Assembly: GCF_010501105.1 (NCBI RefSeq)
Contig: NZ_QVMQ01000009.1
Span: 1 to 64,000, forward strand
Source: Dysgonomonas sp. 511
GTDB taxonomy: Bacteria > Bacteroidota > Bacteroidia > Bacteroidales > Dysgonomonadaceae
Direction: 5' to 3'
DNA: 64,000 nt
This document shows, piece after piece, positions 8,871-17,924 of this stretch. The position numbers were made by a program, and so were the translations under genes. Within the stretch, counting starts at the first letter, position 1, and each line of letters opens with the position of its first letter. The notes under the pieces are model-generated. The model did no database searches, was not told where the DNA came from, and saw only the letters and a list, made by a program, of their open reading frames with translations.

Positions 8871-10334
8871 ATGATAGAAGATATTATATATTTTTTCCAG
8901 TATTATGTGTTTTTCTACGCAACACTTATCATCGTAGGTACTGTCACACTTACCGTTATGAGCTACATTGGCATAAGGAGATACAAGTGGAGGTTTACGA
9001 AAAAAGAGGATAAGATACTCAAAGAGTCGCCTTTTGTGCCCGGTGTATCGGTAATAGCCCCGGCATACAACGAAGAAAAAACAATCATAGCAAACGTACG
9101 TTCCATGTTGACCCTCGACTATCCGCTGTTTGAAGTAGTCATCGTAAACGATGGGAGTACCGACAAAACACTGGATTTGCTCATCGACGAATACCAGTTG
9201 GTAGAAACGTCTTTTGCATATATCGAAAAAATAAAAACCCGGCCTTTCAGGCGGGTTTTGAAATCGACCGACCCCCGTTATCAGAAGTTGACCATCGTAG
9301 ATAAAGAAAATGGAGGAACTAAGGCCGATGCCACCAATGCGGGAATCAATGCCTCAGTTTTCCCCTACTTCCTGTGTACTGATGTCGATTGCATCTTGTC
9401 GCGCGACGCTCTTACCAAAATGATTCAGCCCGTACTAAACTCTTCCACGCAGGTAATTGCCGTAGGCGCAACCATGCGGATGGCTAATAGTTGCGAGATA
9501 AACGAAAATGGTGTTATTACACGCGTGCGCCCCCCGTTGCGTATCGTTCCTTGTTTTCAGGAGATAGAATACCTGCGTTCGTATCTGGTGAGTAAGATGG
9601 GATGGTCTTTTATCAATGCCGTGCCCAATGTATCGGGAGGATTGGGGCTGTTCGACAAATCGGTGGCTGTCGAGGCCGGAGGGTACGACCCCGTTTCGCA
9701 TGCCGAAGATATGGATATGCTTCTCCGTATGATGGCTTATATGAGAGACTATAAGAAGAAATATAAGGTCGCCTACATCCCTGTCACCACTTGCTGGACA
9801 GAAGGCCCCCCCAACCTATCGGTATTGAACAAGCAACGGACAAGATGGGGGCAAGGGCTTATGCAGATGTTTGTTGTCCACCGCAAATTCTTGTTCAACC
9901 CTAAATACGGGCGTACAGGCCTGATAACCTTGCCGTATGTATTTCTTTTCGAATTTTTGGCTCCTGTCATCGAAGTTACAGGCTTCATCGTCTTCATCTT
10001 TCTGTTGCTGACAGGGCGGATAAATTTCGAAACGGCATATGTTATATTTGGTTATATATATCTGATAGGAGTTACCATATCCAGCATTGCCATAGCGATC
10101 GACCTGTCGGTCGATAAGCTTTACAACAAATTCAGGGAATACATAAAGCTGGTTCTATTCTCTCTTGTAGAGGTGGTCTTATACCATCCGTTTATCGTCT
10201 TTTTCAGCCTCAAGGGTTATGTGAATTTCTTGTTGAGCCGGAGACTGGAATGGGGTGCGATGAAAAGGCAGGGTTTCGACCAGAGCCGCAACAATCCTCC
10301 CGGAAATGTAGTGCCCGAAAAGGTGGCACTATAG
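8871..10334 (+). CDS. Processive family-2 glycosyltransferase (PgaC/HasA-like)
   Basis: A 487-residue inner-membrane polysaccharide synthase. There is one N-terminal TM helix (residues about 8-33), then a GT2 catalytic domain with GVSVIAPAYNEEKT, VIVNDGSTD, KADATNAG, the DVDC (DxD) metal motif, the HAEDMD acidic motif, and QRTRWGQG (QxxRW), the signature of processive beta-synthases. Three or four C-terminal TM helices follow. This layout matches PgaC, hyaluronan synthase and BcsA-like enzymes, which extend a UDP-sugar polymer and thread it across the membrane. The sugar cannot be told from sequence. A HEAT protein lies upstream and a PgaA-like TPR/barrel protein downstream. The coding region contains a terminator-like hairpin at 9234-9259. 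Confidence 0.88.
   Translation: MIEDIIYFFQYYVFFYATLIIVGTVTLTVMSYIGIRRYKWRFTKKEDKILKESPFVPGVSVIAPAYNEEKTIIANVRSMLTLDYPLFEVVIVNDGSTDKTLDLLIDEYQLVETSFAYIEKIKTRPFRRVLKSTDPRYQKLTIVDKENGGTKADATNAGINASVFPYFLCTDVDCILSRDALTKMIQPVLNSSTQVIAVGATMRMANSCEINENGVITRVRPPLRIVPCFQEIEYLRSYLVSKMGWSFINAVPNVSGGLGLFDKSVAVEAGGYDPVSHAEDMDMLLRMMAYMRDYKKKYKVAYIPVTTCWTEGPPNLSVLNKQRTRWGQGLMQMFVVHRKFLFNPKYGRTGLITLPYVFLFEFLAPVIEVTGFIVFIFLLLTGRINFETAYVIFGYIYLIGVTISSIAIAIDLSVDKLYNKFREYIKLVLFSLVEVVLYHPFIVFFSLKGYVNFLLSRRLEWGAMKRQGFDQSRNNPPGNVVPEKVAL
9234..9259 (+). other. Terminator-like hairpin inside the GT2 gene
   Basis: AAAACCCGGCC, a short loop TTTCA, then GGCGGGTTTT form a near-perfect stem with one bulge, flanked by A-run and T-run. 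It looks like an intrinsic terminator within codons for IKTRPFRRVLKS. It may attenuate synthase expression or be chance. Confidence 0.3.
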
Positions 10335-10421
10335 GCCTTCTGTCATCTTGAAGAAGATACAGATATTGATTAGAAACACAATTTTGAGGAAAACCCAGAC
10401 AATTATCACCAATAACTTAAT

Positions 10422-13256
10422 ATGAATAACCAGATTTCCGAGATAAAGACAATCCTGTTGAAAGGCATCATTGTTTCCGTTCTGTTTCTTTCTACTATCC
10501 ACACTATGCAAGGACAAGGTATTGCCAGGCTAGACAACAGGGAGAATTACACAGAAAGAATAAGCAGTCATTTTCAAAAAGGCGAATGGGAAGAAGGGAA
10601 AAAAATAGTGGATGAGGGATTGGAAAAATATCCTGACGATTCCGACCTGCGGATGTTTCTCGGACGCTATTATTACGAGAAGAAGATGTACGACAAGGCC
10701 CGCTTCGAACTGATGGAGTCGCTTAAGCACAACAAAAAGAACCTGGAGGCCAAGCAAATACTGGTGAATGTGGAAATCATTACCGAGCGATATTCCAGTG
10801 CTATCTGCTATATTAACGAATTGCTGGAGGTAAATCCGTATTGGAAAGGGTTGTGGCGCAAAAAAATAGATGTGTACCGCCTGCAAGGAAACCATATGGA
10901 AGCCAACCGCCTGCTGAAACGTATAAGCCAGGTGTATCCCGACGATATCAGTATCAAAAACGCATATTTGCATTACATAGAACAAGAGGCTATAAACAAA
11001 AAAGAAGAAGGGAAAATAGAAGAAGCTATAGATCTCTCTACCAATCTTGTAGAAGGCGATCCCAAAAATGAAGAATATTATATCCAACTGATAAACAATT
11101 TTCTGAAGGCAGGAGATTTTGAAAAGGCTCTGTCGAATGCAGAAAAAGGATTGCTGCACCTTCCCAATAGCGTGAAGCTGATAGACAAAAAAGCCGATAT
11201 ATTGGGCGAAATGCACCGGTACGACGATGTACTGGCTTTCCTTAAAATGAAATCAACCGAAGGAGGAGGCAATAGCTCGCATTTTTCGAGGAGATATGAT
11301 TATTTCCTCGAAAAGGCGGCAAAATACCAGAAAAACTCTGATCCATACATATTGTACCTTCAACTGTATGAGCGCAACCCGCGCAATGAAGAAGCATTCA
11401 ATTATGTGATAAGCAATGCCATATCCAAAAGATTCTACGACGATGCACTGGCCGTATTGGCAAAAGCCAAAAGCATAAGAGGCGAAACAAAAGATCTGCT
11501 GGCAAAAGAAAAACAAGTATATGAGCTGATGGGCTCGCAAGGCAAAGCAGACCAGATTACAATAAAGCTGTTTCAGGGCTATCCCGAAGATACCGATGTA
11601 TTGGCCGAATATGTTGCATACCGTTACAGGCAGGCAAAGGGCTGTATGAATGACGGATTGTTCGATCAGGCTTCCAATCACTGGATGTTTATAGCTGAAT
11701 ATGGCGACGACGAACAGAAGAAAATAGCCTTGTCGTCGATGTACAATTGTTCTTATCAGCTTGGCAAATACAACGAGGCCTTAAATACACTAAACTCGTT
11801 GATAGAAAAATATCCCGACGAACTCGACTGGAAGATCAAGAGGGCTGTCATCTATGGCAAGCAAGGGAACTATATGCTTGCCCTTGACGAATACTATGCA
11901 GTGATAGGCCTTGCCGACCCGTTTGATATTCAGCGCGTAAAGAATGGGTATGAAGAACTGGCTACAGAATACACAAAACAGTTGATAGACGAATACAGGC
12001 TCGAAGATGCTATGCAGATTGCCGATCGCTGGCTGGATGTCAATCCCCGTAGCGAGCAATGTATCCAGTATGCAATAAATATTTCGGCTCAGATGAAAGA
12101 TTATGACAAGATGGTGAAATATGCAAAACTGGGGCTTGAGAATAATCCTGACGATGCCTATTGCCAGATGAAACTGGCAGAAGCATACAACTACCGGAAA
12201 CAGCACGAACCGTCGGTATCTATACTATCGGCAGAAGTTGCCAAAAACCCGTATCATAAGGGAATGGTCAATGCTCACTCTCAAGCGAACGAAGACCTCG
12301 CCCGGCAGCTAATCAAGGAAACGAAGTATGAGGAAAGCCTTGCAGTATTGAACGAGGCCTTGAAATACGACCCCGACAACAGATCGCTCAAATATTGGAA
12401 AGGCGTTACTTTCGAAAAGCTGAAAATTGCCGATTCGGCCTATTATTACCAGATGTTTTACGACCCCTCGCTTATGGAAGTGAAAAATTTCGAGAAACAC
12501 CTGAGCGCATTGAAGAGCAAGACTTATAAAAACGAAATAGGTGTTTTCCATCTCAGGGGGCGGTTTAGCGAATTGGATGTGATAAGTTCGGTATCGACCA
12601 TCGAATACTCCCGCTTCGAAAAAAAGGATACATACATCGGGCGTATAAACTATGCAGGGCGGCAAGGCGGCAAAGGCATACAGGGACAGGCAGAGTGGAA
12701 CCGGAGTTGGACACACGATATTTCTACCCGTTTCGATATTGCGGCATCGAACAAATTTTTCGCATCCATCATGGCTAATGCATCCGCTTTCAAAAGATTC
12801 CGTAACGACTGGGAGGCGCAGTTGGGAATAGGATACCGCGACCTGTACGATATGGATGAGAATATGATAAATATCGTTGCCGGCATTTCGAAAGAGATCG
12901 AACCGTGGTGGCTCAATATGAAATTCAACGCAGTATTCCTCGACAGCAAGTTCTATTACAACCTGCTGGGGCAGGCAAGGTTCAATATACTGACTCCCCG
13001 AAGTTATCTGACCCTGATGGGTAGCGTGGGTTCGGCTCCCGACATAGAAATCATTGATACGCAGATGTACGACGGCTTTTCTGTGACTAATACGATGGTG
13101 GGAGCGGGATTGTACCATATGATAAACGAACGGTTGTCGGTAGGTTTGCTCGGCAATATCTATAATTATGAAAACCAGAGCTATAATTTTGCCGAAGGCG
13201 ATGGAAAATACCGTAACTTCCAACATATTTATATACAGATACATGCACGATTTTAA
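10422..13256 (+). CDS. TPR protein with C-terminal YaiO-like outer-membrane barrel
   Basis: A 944-residue exported protein. Residues 1-31 form a signal peptide (KGIIVSVLFLSTIHTMQGQG). About residues 40-690 are tandem TPR-like helical repeats, for example EKGLEKYPDDSDLRMFLGRY-like units and YAKLGLENNPDDAYCQMKLA. The last 240 residues alternate aromatic and polar strands and end in HIYIQIHARF, with a C-terminal Phe as in outer-membrane barrels; they resemble the YaiO family. TPR plus barrel is the architecture of PgaA, the poly-GlcNAc exporter, and of PelB/AlgK-AlgE pairs. With the GT2 gene 87 bases upstream it is the likely export pore. The DUF4838 gene overlaps its end by 14 bases. Confidence 0.78.
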   Translation: MNNQISEIKTILLKGIIVSVLFLSTIHTMQGQGIARLDNRENYTERISSHFQKGEWEEGKKIVDEGLEKYPDDSDLRMFLGRYYYEKKMYDKARFELMESLKHNKKNLEAKQILVNVEIITERYSSAICYINELLEVNPYWKGLWRKKIDVYRLQGNHMEANRLLKRISQVYPDDISIKNAYLHYIEQEAINKKEEGKIEEAIDLSTNLVEGDPKNEEYYIQLINNFLKAGDFEKALSNAEKGLLHLPNSVKLIDKKADILGEMHRYDDVLAFLKMKSTEGGGNSSHFSRRYDYFLEKAAKYQKNSDPYILYLQLYERNPRNEEAFNYVISNAISKRFYDDALAVLAKAKSIRGETKDLLAKEKQVYELMGSQGKADQITIKLFQGYPEDTDVLAEYVAYRYRQAKGCMNDGLFDQASNHWMFIAEYGDDEQKKIALSSMYNCSYQLGKYNEALNTLNSLIEKYPDELDWKIKRAVIYGKQGNYMLALDEYYAVIGLADPFDIQRVKNGYEELATEYTKQLIDEYRLEDAMQIADRWLDVNPRSEQCIQYAINISAQMKDYDKMVKYAKLGLENNPDDAYCQMKLAEAYNYRKQHEPSVSILSAEVAKNPYHKGMVNAHSQANEDLARQLIKETKYEESLAVLNEALKYDPDNRSLKYWKGVTFEKLKIADSAYYYQMFYDPSLMEVKNFEKHLSALKSKTYKNEIGVFHLRGRFSELDVISSVSTIEYSRFEKKDTYIGRINYAGRQGGKGIQGQAEWNRSWTHDISTRFDIAASNKFFASIMANASAFKRFRNDWEAQLGIGYRDLYDMDENMINIVAGISKEIEPWWLNMKFNAVFLDSKFYYNLLGQARFNILTPRSYLTLMGSVGSAPDIEIIDTQMYDGFSVTNTMVGAGLYHMINERLSVGLLGNIYNYENQSYNFAEGDGKYRNFQHIYIQIHARF

Positions 13257-15375
13257 ACTATATATGCTACTCTCACTGCTTTTGTTTCTCACCCTCGGAT
13301 GTTCCGAAAAAAAAACGCCCCCCTATCTGAAAGCCCCGGGATTCAGCATCTTCTGGAGCGATAACGCTAAAAGCGAGAAATGGGGAAATTATCTATATAG
13401 GCATCTTTCGAAAAGAAGCAAGGAGAAAAATATAGTTCTCTTGCAGAAAAAAAAGGCTGGTTTTATAAATATACATATCGAAGTAAACAGCAAACTGGAA
13501 TATGATTATTATATCGGCTGCGAACAGGAACACTTTGACCTGAAAGCCAAAAATGGAGAGGCTATGTTATGGCTTATTTACCAACTGCTTGATGTTATTC
13601 CTCGATACAACGAATATTTTACCGCCGAAGACTTGCCTCCGGCTATCCTCGATTTCCACGACCGGCAGGCAAATTTCGATTTCGAATACCGGGAACCTCA
13701 TTTCAGGGGCAATACCGAAAACGAAGAATATACAGCTATTATAGGGGCGCACAATGTAGACAATAGTTGGGGCATATGGGGGCATAACCTGAAAAAAGTG
13801 TTTGCCAGAAATGCATCCGGTGCTATATATGCCCGTAAGAATGGACGGATAATGGGAGAGCAATATTGCTTTTCGAGTGATGAAACCTACAACCATATCG
13901 AAGCATATATATCCGATAATTACGGTGATTCGGAAAAATACAGGCAACGCTTTATGATTATGCCAAACGACAACCTCATTGTATGCGATTGCAACAAGTG
14001 CAAACAAAACGGAAATAGCCCAACGAATGCCACTCCTGCGGTATCGTTGCTTATCGGACGCCTTGCCTCACGGTTTCCCCACCATATGTTTTTCACTACG
14101 GCTTACCTGACTACGGCGCAGCCTCCCAAAGTAAAGCTTCCCTCCAATATGGGGGTTATGATAAGCACAATAGATATTCCGAAGGGAGTTCATTTGAACC
14201 AGCAAAAAGAGGTAAAAGCTTTTTTAAGCACCCTAAATGCATGGAAAGAATACACCAATAATATTTATATCTGGGACTATGCCGCCAATTTCGACGATTA
14301 TCTTACGCCCATACCTGTTTTGCATGGCTTGAAGAAACAGCTTCAGTTCTATAAGGCAAATGGAGTGACCGGGGTTTTTCTCAATGCCAATGGGTATGAT
14401 TATGCGCCGTTCGATGATGTGAAGACATATGTCGCTGCCAACCTGATGATAGATGCAGACTTATCGGTAGATAGTTTGTGTACTAAGTTTTTCGATAAAT
14501 ACTATCCTTCATCGGGAAAAGCGTTATGCAATTATTACCTCTCGCTGGAAGAGAAAATGGAGACGCTAAACAAGCCTTATAATATATATGGCGGTTTTGA
14601 AGAGGCTATAGCCTCTTATCTCGATATACCCGGTTTTATATCATTCTACGACACGTTTGCTCCTTTGATAAGCAACGCAAAAGGCGAAGAAAAGCAAAAG
14701 CTGCAAAAGCTTTATACTGCCCTTACTTTTACCCGCCTGCAAATAGCTTACCACCAGCGATCCGGGGGGGATGGGTTTACGGCAATGCAAGATGGGTATT
14801 TGGCTATCAATCCCGAAATAAAAACATATATAAACCGCTTGGCAGAGTATAAAAGATTTGAAGATTTAACCTCTTACAAAGAAGTTGGAGGAGAAATAGA
14901 TTCATATATAAAAAGCTGGGAAAGAGTACTTAAAATTGTCCCCAAAGGAAACAAATTGCAAGGAGAGCAATTAGAAGCCTTATCGAAGCTGGACAGGGAG
15001 TACAGCCGGATTGATATGCTGAACGACGGCGTTGTCGGGTTCGAAGGCGATTACCATCAAGGATGGCTGCTCAACAGCGCCGGCGAGCTCCATATCGGCT
15101 TCAGTACCCGTAATATAAAGAATGCCAAAAAGATGACAATCCGTTTTTTGCTGGATAGGAAGCACCATATATTGCCTCCCGGCAAGGTAGTCATATACAA
15201 AGATGGAATGATTTATAAAGAAATAACAGAGATGAAAAATATCGACAGCGACAGCCCGGGTATAAAAGGCTTTGTTACAGGTGTCGACCTAAGGGATGCA
15301 ACTACAATCGCTGTGAAAATGATTCGCAACAAGGATGCTAGAAGTATTGCCTGCGATGAGATTTTTTTCAACTAA
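13243..15375 (+). CDS. DUF4838 lipoprotein, probable glycoside hydrolase-like
   Basis: A 710-residue lipoprotein. From ATG 13243 it starts MHDFKLYMLLSLLLFLTLGC with the lipobox Cys at residue 20. The frame continues upstream to 13168, but that part lies inside the previous gene. The body matches DUF4838: LPPAILDFHDRQANFDFEYR, VCDCNKCKQNG, NIYIWDYAANFDDYLTPIPV, and a YYPSSGKALCNYYLSLEEKM segment. DUF4838 proteins sit in polysaccharide loci and resemble TIM-barrel glycosidases; the catalytic residues are not established. A C-terminal beta-rich module (from about residue 590) may bind carbohydrate. It overlaps the barrel gene by 14 bases, which suggests translational coupling. In Pga systems the matching position is held by the lipoprotein PgaB. 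Confidence 0.72.
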   Translation: MHDFKLYMLLSLLLFLTLGCSEKKTPPYLKAPGFSIFWSDNAKSEKWGNYLYRHLSKRSKEKNIVLLQKKKAGFINIHIEVNSKLEYDYYIGCEQEHFDLKAKNGEAMLWLIYQLLDVIPRYNEYFTAEDLPPAILDFHDRQANFDFEYREPHFRGNTENEEYTAIIGAHNVDNSWGIWGHNLKKVFARNASGAIYARKNGRIMGEQYCFSSDETYNHIEAYISDNYGDSEKYRQRFMIMPNDNLIVCDCNKCKQNGNSPTNATPAVSLLIGRLASRFPHHMFFTTAYLTTAQPPKVKLPSNMGVMISTIDIPKGVHLNQQKEVKAFLSTLNAWKEYTNNIYIWDYAANFDDYLTPIPVLHGLKKQLQFYKANGVTGVFLNANGYDYAPFDDVKTYVAANLMIDADLSVDSLCTKFFDKYYPSSGKALCNYYLSLEEKMETLNKPYNIYGGFEEAIASYLDIPGFISFYDTFAPLISNAKGEEKQKLQKLYTALTFTRLQIAYHQRSGGDGFTAMQDGYLAINPEIKTYINRLAEYKRFEDLTSYKEVGGEIDSYIKSWERVLKIVPKGNKLQGEQLEALSKLDREYSRIDMLNDGVVGFEGDYHQGWLLNSAGELHIGFSTRNIKNAKKMTIRFLLDRKHHILPPGKVVIYKDGMIYKEITEMKNIDSDSPGIKGFVTGVDLRDATTIAVKMIRNKDARSIACDEIFFN

Positions 15376-15386
15376 AATAAAACAGT

Positions 15387-15902
15387 ATGAACTTAAATAT
15401 TACAAAAGCAATAGCCCTTATCTCAGCCCTTTCGGTGTTGTCTTCCTGCAATCTGAAAGATAAGAAAACGACAATAGAAATTATCGACCCGGAGCGGTGT
15501 TATTATCCTATCCTGCGCGGACAGGAACTCGATGTAGTCTATCATCTGCAAAATACAGGGGAGCATCCCCTCTTTATAACCGATATACATGTTTCGTGCG
15601 GTTGTATGTTGGTCGACGAGTCTTCCTTTAAAGTATTGCCGGCCGGAGGAAAGGGCTTTATAAAGATAAAGTACGACAGCAGCAAAAATATTGGTTATGT
15701 AAAGCACTATGTGACCATCTATGCAAACCTGGAGGCGGAAGAAAAGAAAGAACTTACTTTCGACCTGAATGTTGTGCCTAATGCCTTATATACCAGAGAC
15801 TACGAAGAGCTGTATGAGGAACGCAAAGAAAAAGGACTGAATGAAAAGGATTTGGTTGATGGCGAAGAGTTTAATCTGGGGTATTATACCAATGAACCAT
15901 AG
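15387..15902 (+). CDS. DUF1573 lipoprotein
   Basis: A 171-residue lipoprotein. The signal is MNLNITKAIALISALSVLSS followed by the lipobox Cys at residue 21. One DUF1573 Ig-like domain follows, with the hallmark ISDIHVSCGC-type strand (here ITDIHVSCGCMLVDE near residues 63-77) and VLPAGGKGFIKIKYDSS. The acidic tail of about 40 residues lies outside the domain. DUF1573 domains are common on Bacteroidetes surface and periplasmic proteins and have no defined activity. It starts 11 bases after the DUF4838 stop and is the last gene of the co-directional cluster that begins at 7655. Confidence 0.75.
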   Translation: MNLNITKAIALISALSVLSSCNLKDKKTTIEIIDPERCYYPILRGQELDVVYHLQNTGEHPLFITDIHVSCGCMLVDESSFKVLPAGGKGFIKIKYDSSKNIGYVKHYVTIYANLEAEEKKELTFDLNVVPNALYTRDYEELYEERKEKGLNEKDLVDGEEFNLGYYTNEP

Positions 15903-15922
15903 ACGAAGAGGGAGTAAAAAGT

Positions 15923-15980
15923 AGCTATAAAAAGATTTGCTGTAAAATTTAAACAAACTCTTATTTCCCAACAGTTACTA
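15923..15980. repeat. GTTTAAATTT repeat, inverted partner of 18971-19006
   Basis: The segment 15923-15959 is the reverse complement of 18971-19006 with only about three differences over 36 bases. It runs straight into an AACAGTTACTA module shared with 7511-7595 and 45777. The two inverted copies bracket pyrC, the CYTH gene and the DUF4831 gene. Confidence 0.65.
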
Positions 15981-15988
15981 AAAATTAT

Positions 15989-15996
15989 TACATTTG
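15989..15996 (+). promoter_or_regulatory. -7 box (TACATTTG) for pyrC
   Basis: TACATTTG fits TAnnTTTG and lies 35 bases before the pyrC ATG. It sits just inside the repeat copy, so the repeat may have supplied or replaced upstream elements. Confidence 0.4.
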
Positions 15997-16030
15997 CTTT
16001 CTCGAAAGCCAGATTAATAATTTACTCATT

Positions 16031-17368
16031 ATGATACTAATCCATAAAGCGACCATTATCAACGAAGGCATATCCTTCACCGGTTCGGTACTGATAGAAA
16101 AAGACCTGATATCGGAAGTCTACCACAACGAAGAAGTCCCTGAACATATACTAAACAAGGCAAAGATAGTTGACGCTAACGGACTATGGCTCCTGCCGGG
16201 CGTTATCGACGATCAGGTGCACTTCCGCGAACCGGGACTGACCCACAAAGGCGATATTGCCAGCGAGAGCCGCGCCGCCATTGCCGGGGGAGTAACTTCC
16301 TTTATGGAGATGCCGAATACCAACCCGCAAACTACGACCATCGACCTGCTCGACCAGAAGTTTGAACTGGGAGCAGAGAAGTCGTTTGCCAACTATTCGT
16401 TCTATCTGGGTGCTACCAACGACAACATTGCCGAACTAAAAAAGGCCGACCCGAAGTTGATACCCGGCATAAAAGTCTTTATGGGTTCATCGACTGGTAA
16501 TATGCTTGTCGACGATAAGAAAGTACTGCAAGCCATATTTGCCGAAGTGGATATGCTGATTGCCGTACATTGCGAAAAGGAAGAGATAATACGGGCAAAT
16601 GTTGCACGCTACCGTGCCGAATTTGGCGACGATGTGCCTATCCAGTATCATCCGCTGATCCGAAGCACCGAAGCCTGCTACCGCTCGTCGGCCGAAGCGG
16701 TGGAGCTGGCTGACAAATACCAGACACGCCTGCACATACTTCACCTTTCCACCGAAAAGGAAATTAGCTTGTTCGACATAAAACCGCTCTGTGAGAAGAA
16801 AATAACAGGAGAGGTATGCGTCCATCACCTGTGGTTCTCCGATGAAGATTATTCGCGTTATGGCGCGCGCATCAAATGGAATCCGGCAGTAAAGACAAGG
16901 CAAGACCGAGGAGCATTGATGCAAGGATTGCTCAAAGGCAAACTGGATGTGATAGCCACCGACCATGCACCGCACTTGCTTGAAGAAAAACAGGGAGGAG
17001 CTTTGAAAGCTGCTTCGGGAGGTCCTTTGGTACAGCATTCGTTGCAAATGATGCTCGAATTGGCGCATAAGGGTAAGATCACCAAAGAACAGGTAGTAAA
17101 TAAGATGTGCCATGCCCCTGCCAAGATGTTCAATATACACAAGCGCGGATTTATACGCAAGGGCTATTTTGCCGACCTCGTGTTGGTGAATCCGGGCAAA
17201 CCTTATACTATTTCGCAGGATAACATTCTTTACAAATGCAAATGGTCGCCACTAGAGGGCGAAACCATGTCGGCTACCATAGAGAAGACTTTCCTGAACG
17301 GAAAGATTGCTTTCGAGAATGGTATAGTAAACGATGTGAGGGGCGAGGCTCTGCAATTCGACAGGTAG
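16031..17368 (+). CDS. pyrC: Dihydroorotase
   Basis: Cyclises N-carbamoyl-L-aspartate to dihydroorotate in pyrimidine synthesis. It is a 445-residue amidohydrolase of the class I type. Visible motifs are [15 protein letters not shown] (residues about 55-69), [10 protein letters not shown], the HCEKEEI and [11 protein letters not shown] metal or substrate His segments, and [15 protein letters not shown] near the C-terminus. In the usual DxHxH metal motif the first His is Gln here (DDQVH). I recall the same change in other Bacteroidetes dihydroorotases, so it is probably a lineage feature and not decay. It converges on the CYTH gene with an 8-base gap. Confidence 0.88.
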   Translation: MILIHKATIINEGISFTGSVLIEKDLISEVYHNEEVPEHILNKAKIVDANGLWLLPGVIDDQVHFREPGLTHKGDIASESRAAIAGGVTSFMEMPNTNPQTTTIDLLDQKFELGAEKSFANYSFYLGATNDNIAELKKADPKLIPGIKVFMGSSTGNMLVDDKKVLQAIFAEVDMLIAVHCEKEEIIRANVARYRAEFGDDVPIQYHPLIRSTEACYRSSAEAVELADKYQTRLHILHLSTEKEISLFDIKPLCEKKITGEVCVHHLWFSDEDYSRYGARIKWNPAVKTRQDRGALMQGLLKGKLDVIATDHAPHLLEEKQGGALKAASGGPLVQHSLQMMLELAHKGKITKEQVVNKMCHAPAKMFNIHKRGFIRKGYFADLVLVNPGKPYTISQDNILYKCKWSPLEGETMSATIEKTFLNGKIAFENGIVNDVRGEALQFDR

Positions 17369-17376
17369 GGGCGTCC

Positions 17377-17844
17377 TTACCAGTCCTTATATGGCTTCTT
17401 GCTGAGTGCAGAATTATAATAGCGCAGGTCGCCCGTAACTTCCTCGCCAAGCCAACCGGGACAGTCGAAAGATTCATCTTCCGAGGCGAGTTCTATTTCG
17501 GCTACGGTCAAGCCTTCGTTGTCGCCGCGAAACTCGTCTACTTCGTATGTATGTTTGCCGGATTTTATCAGGTAGCGCACTTTGTCTATCACTCCCGGCT
17601 CGCACAGCATCATCAGTTCGCGGGCTTCGTCTATAGCGATCTCTTTCTCCCATTCGTAACGCGAAACACCCGATGAGTTGCTAATTCCTTTGATGGTAAT
17701 GAAGGCCTTATCCCCTTTGATGCGGATACGCACAGTACGCTCCGAAACTGATGACAGGTATCCCTGCACAATCTGCTCATGTGCATAGGCATACTGCTTG
17801 AAATCTCCTTTTACAAGGAATTTGCGTTCTATCTCTTGTGGCAT
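17377..17844 (-). CDS. CYTH-domain protein, probable inorganic triphosphatase
   Basis: A 155-residue single CYTH domain. The N-terminal EIERKFLV (ExExK motif, residues 4-11) coordinates metal and triphosphate. Later RTVRIRIKG and AFITIKG supply the basic tunnel residues, and VDEFRGDNEGLTVAEIEL the acidic pair on the far side of the barrel. Short bacterial CYTH proteins of this type hydrolyse tripolyphosphate; adenylate cyclase activity is also known in the superfamily. No partner gene gives further context. It is convergent with pyrC. A short GTTACAAGTTAC repeat lies just upstream at 17869-17892. Confidence 0.82.
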   Translation of the reverse strand: MPQEIERKFLVKGDFKQYAYAHEQIVQGYLSSVSERTVRIRIKGDKAFITIKGISNSSGVSRYEWEKEIAIDEARELMMLCEPGVIDKVRYLIKSGKHTYEVDEFRGDNEGLTVAEIELASEDESFDCPGWLGEEVTGDLRYYNSALSKKPYKDW

Positions 17845-17868
17845 AATAGTTACAGAGTTACTTCGTCC

Positions 17869-17892
17869 TTCGGGCAGTTACAAGTTACAAGC
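17869..17892. repeat. Short dispersed repeat, copy 1
   Basis: A 24-base sequence (TTCGGGCAGTTAC, then AAGTTACAAGC) recurs with one change at 58498-58521. Both copies lie just upstream of or between minus-strand genes. Confidence 0.5.
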
Positions 17893-17924
17893 GGAACAAT
17901 TTTTCTTATCCTCCTTTTTCGGGG

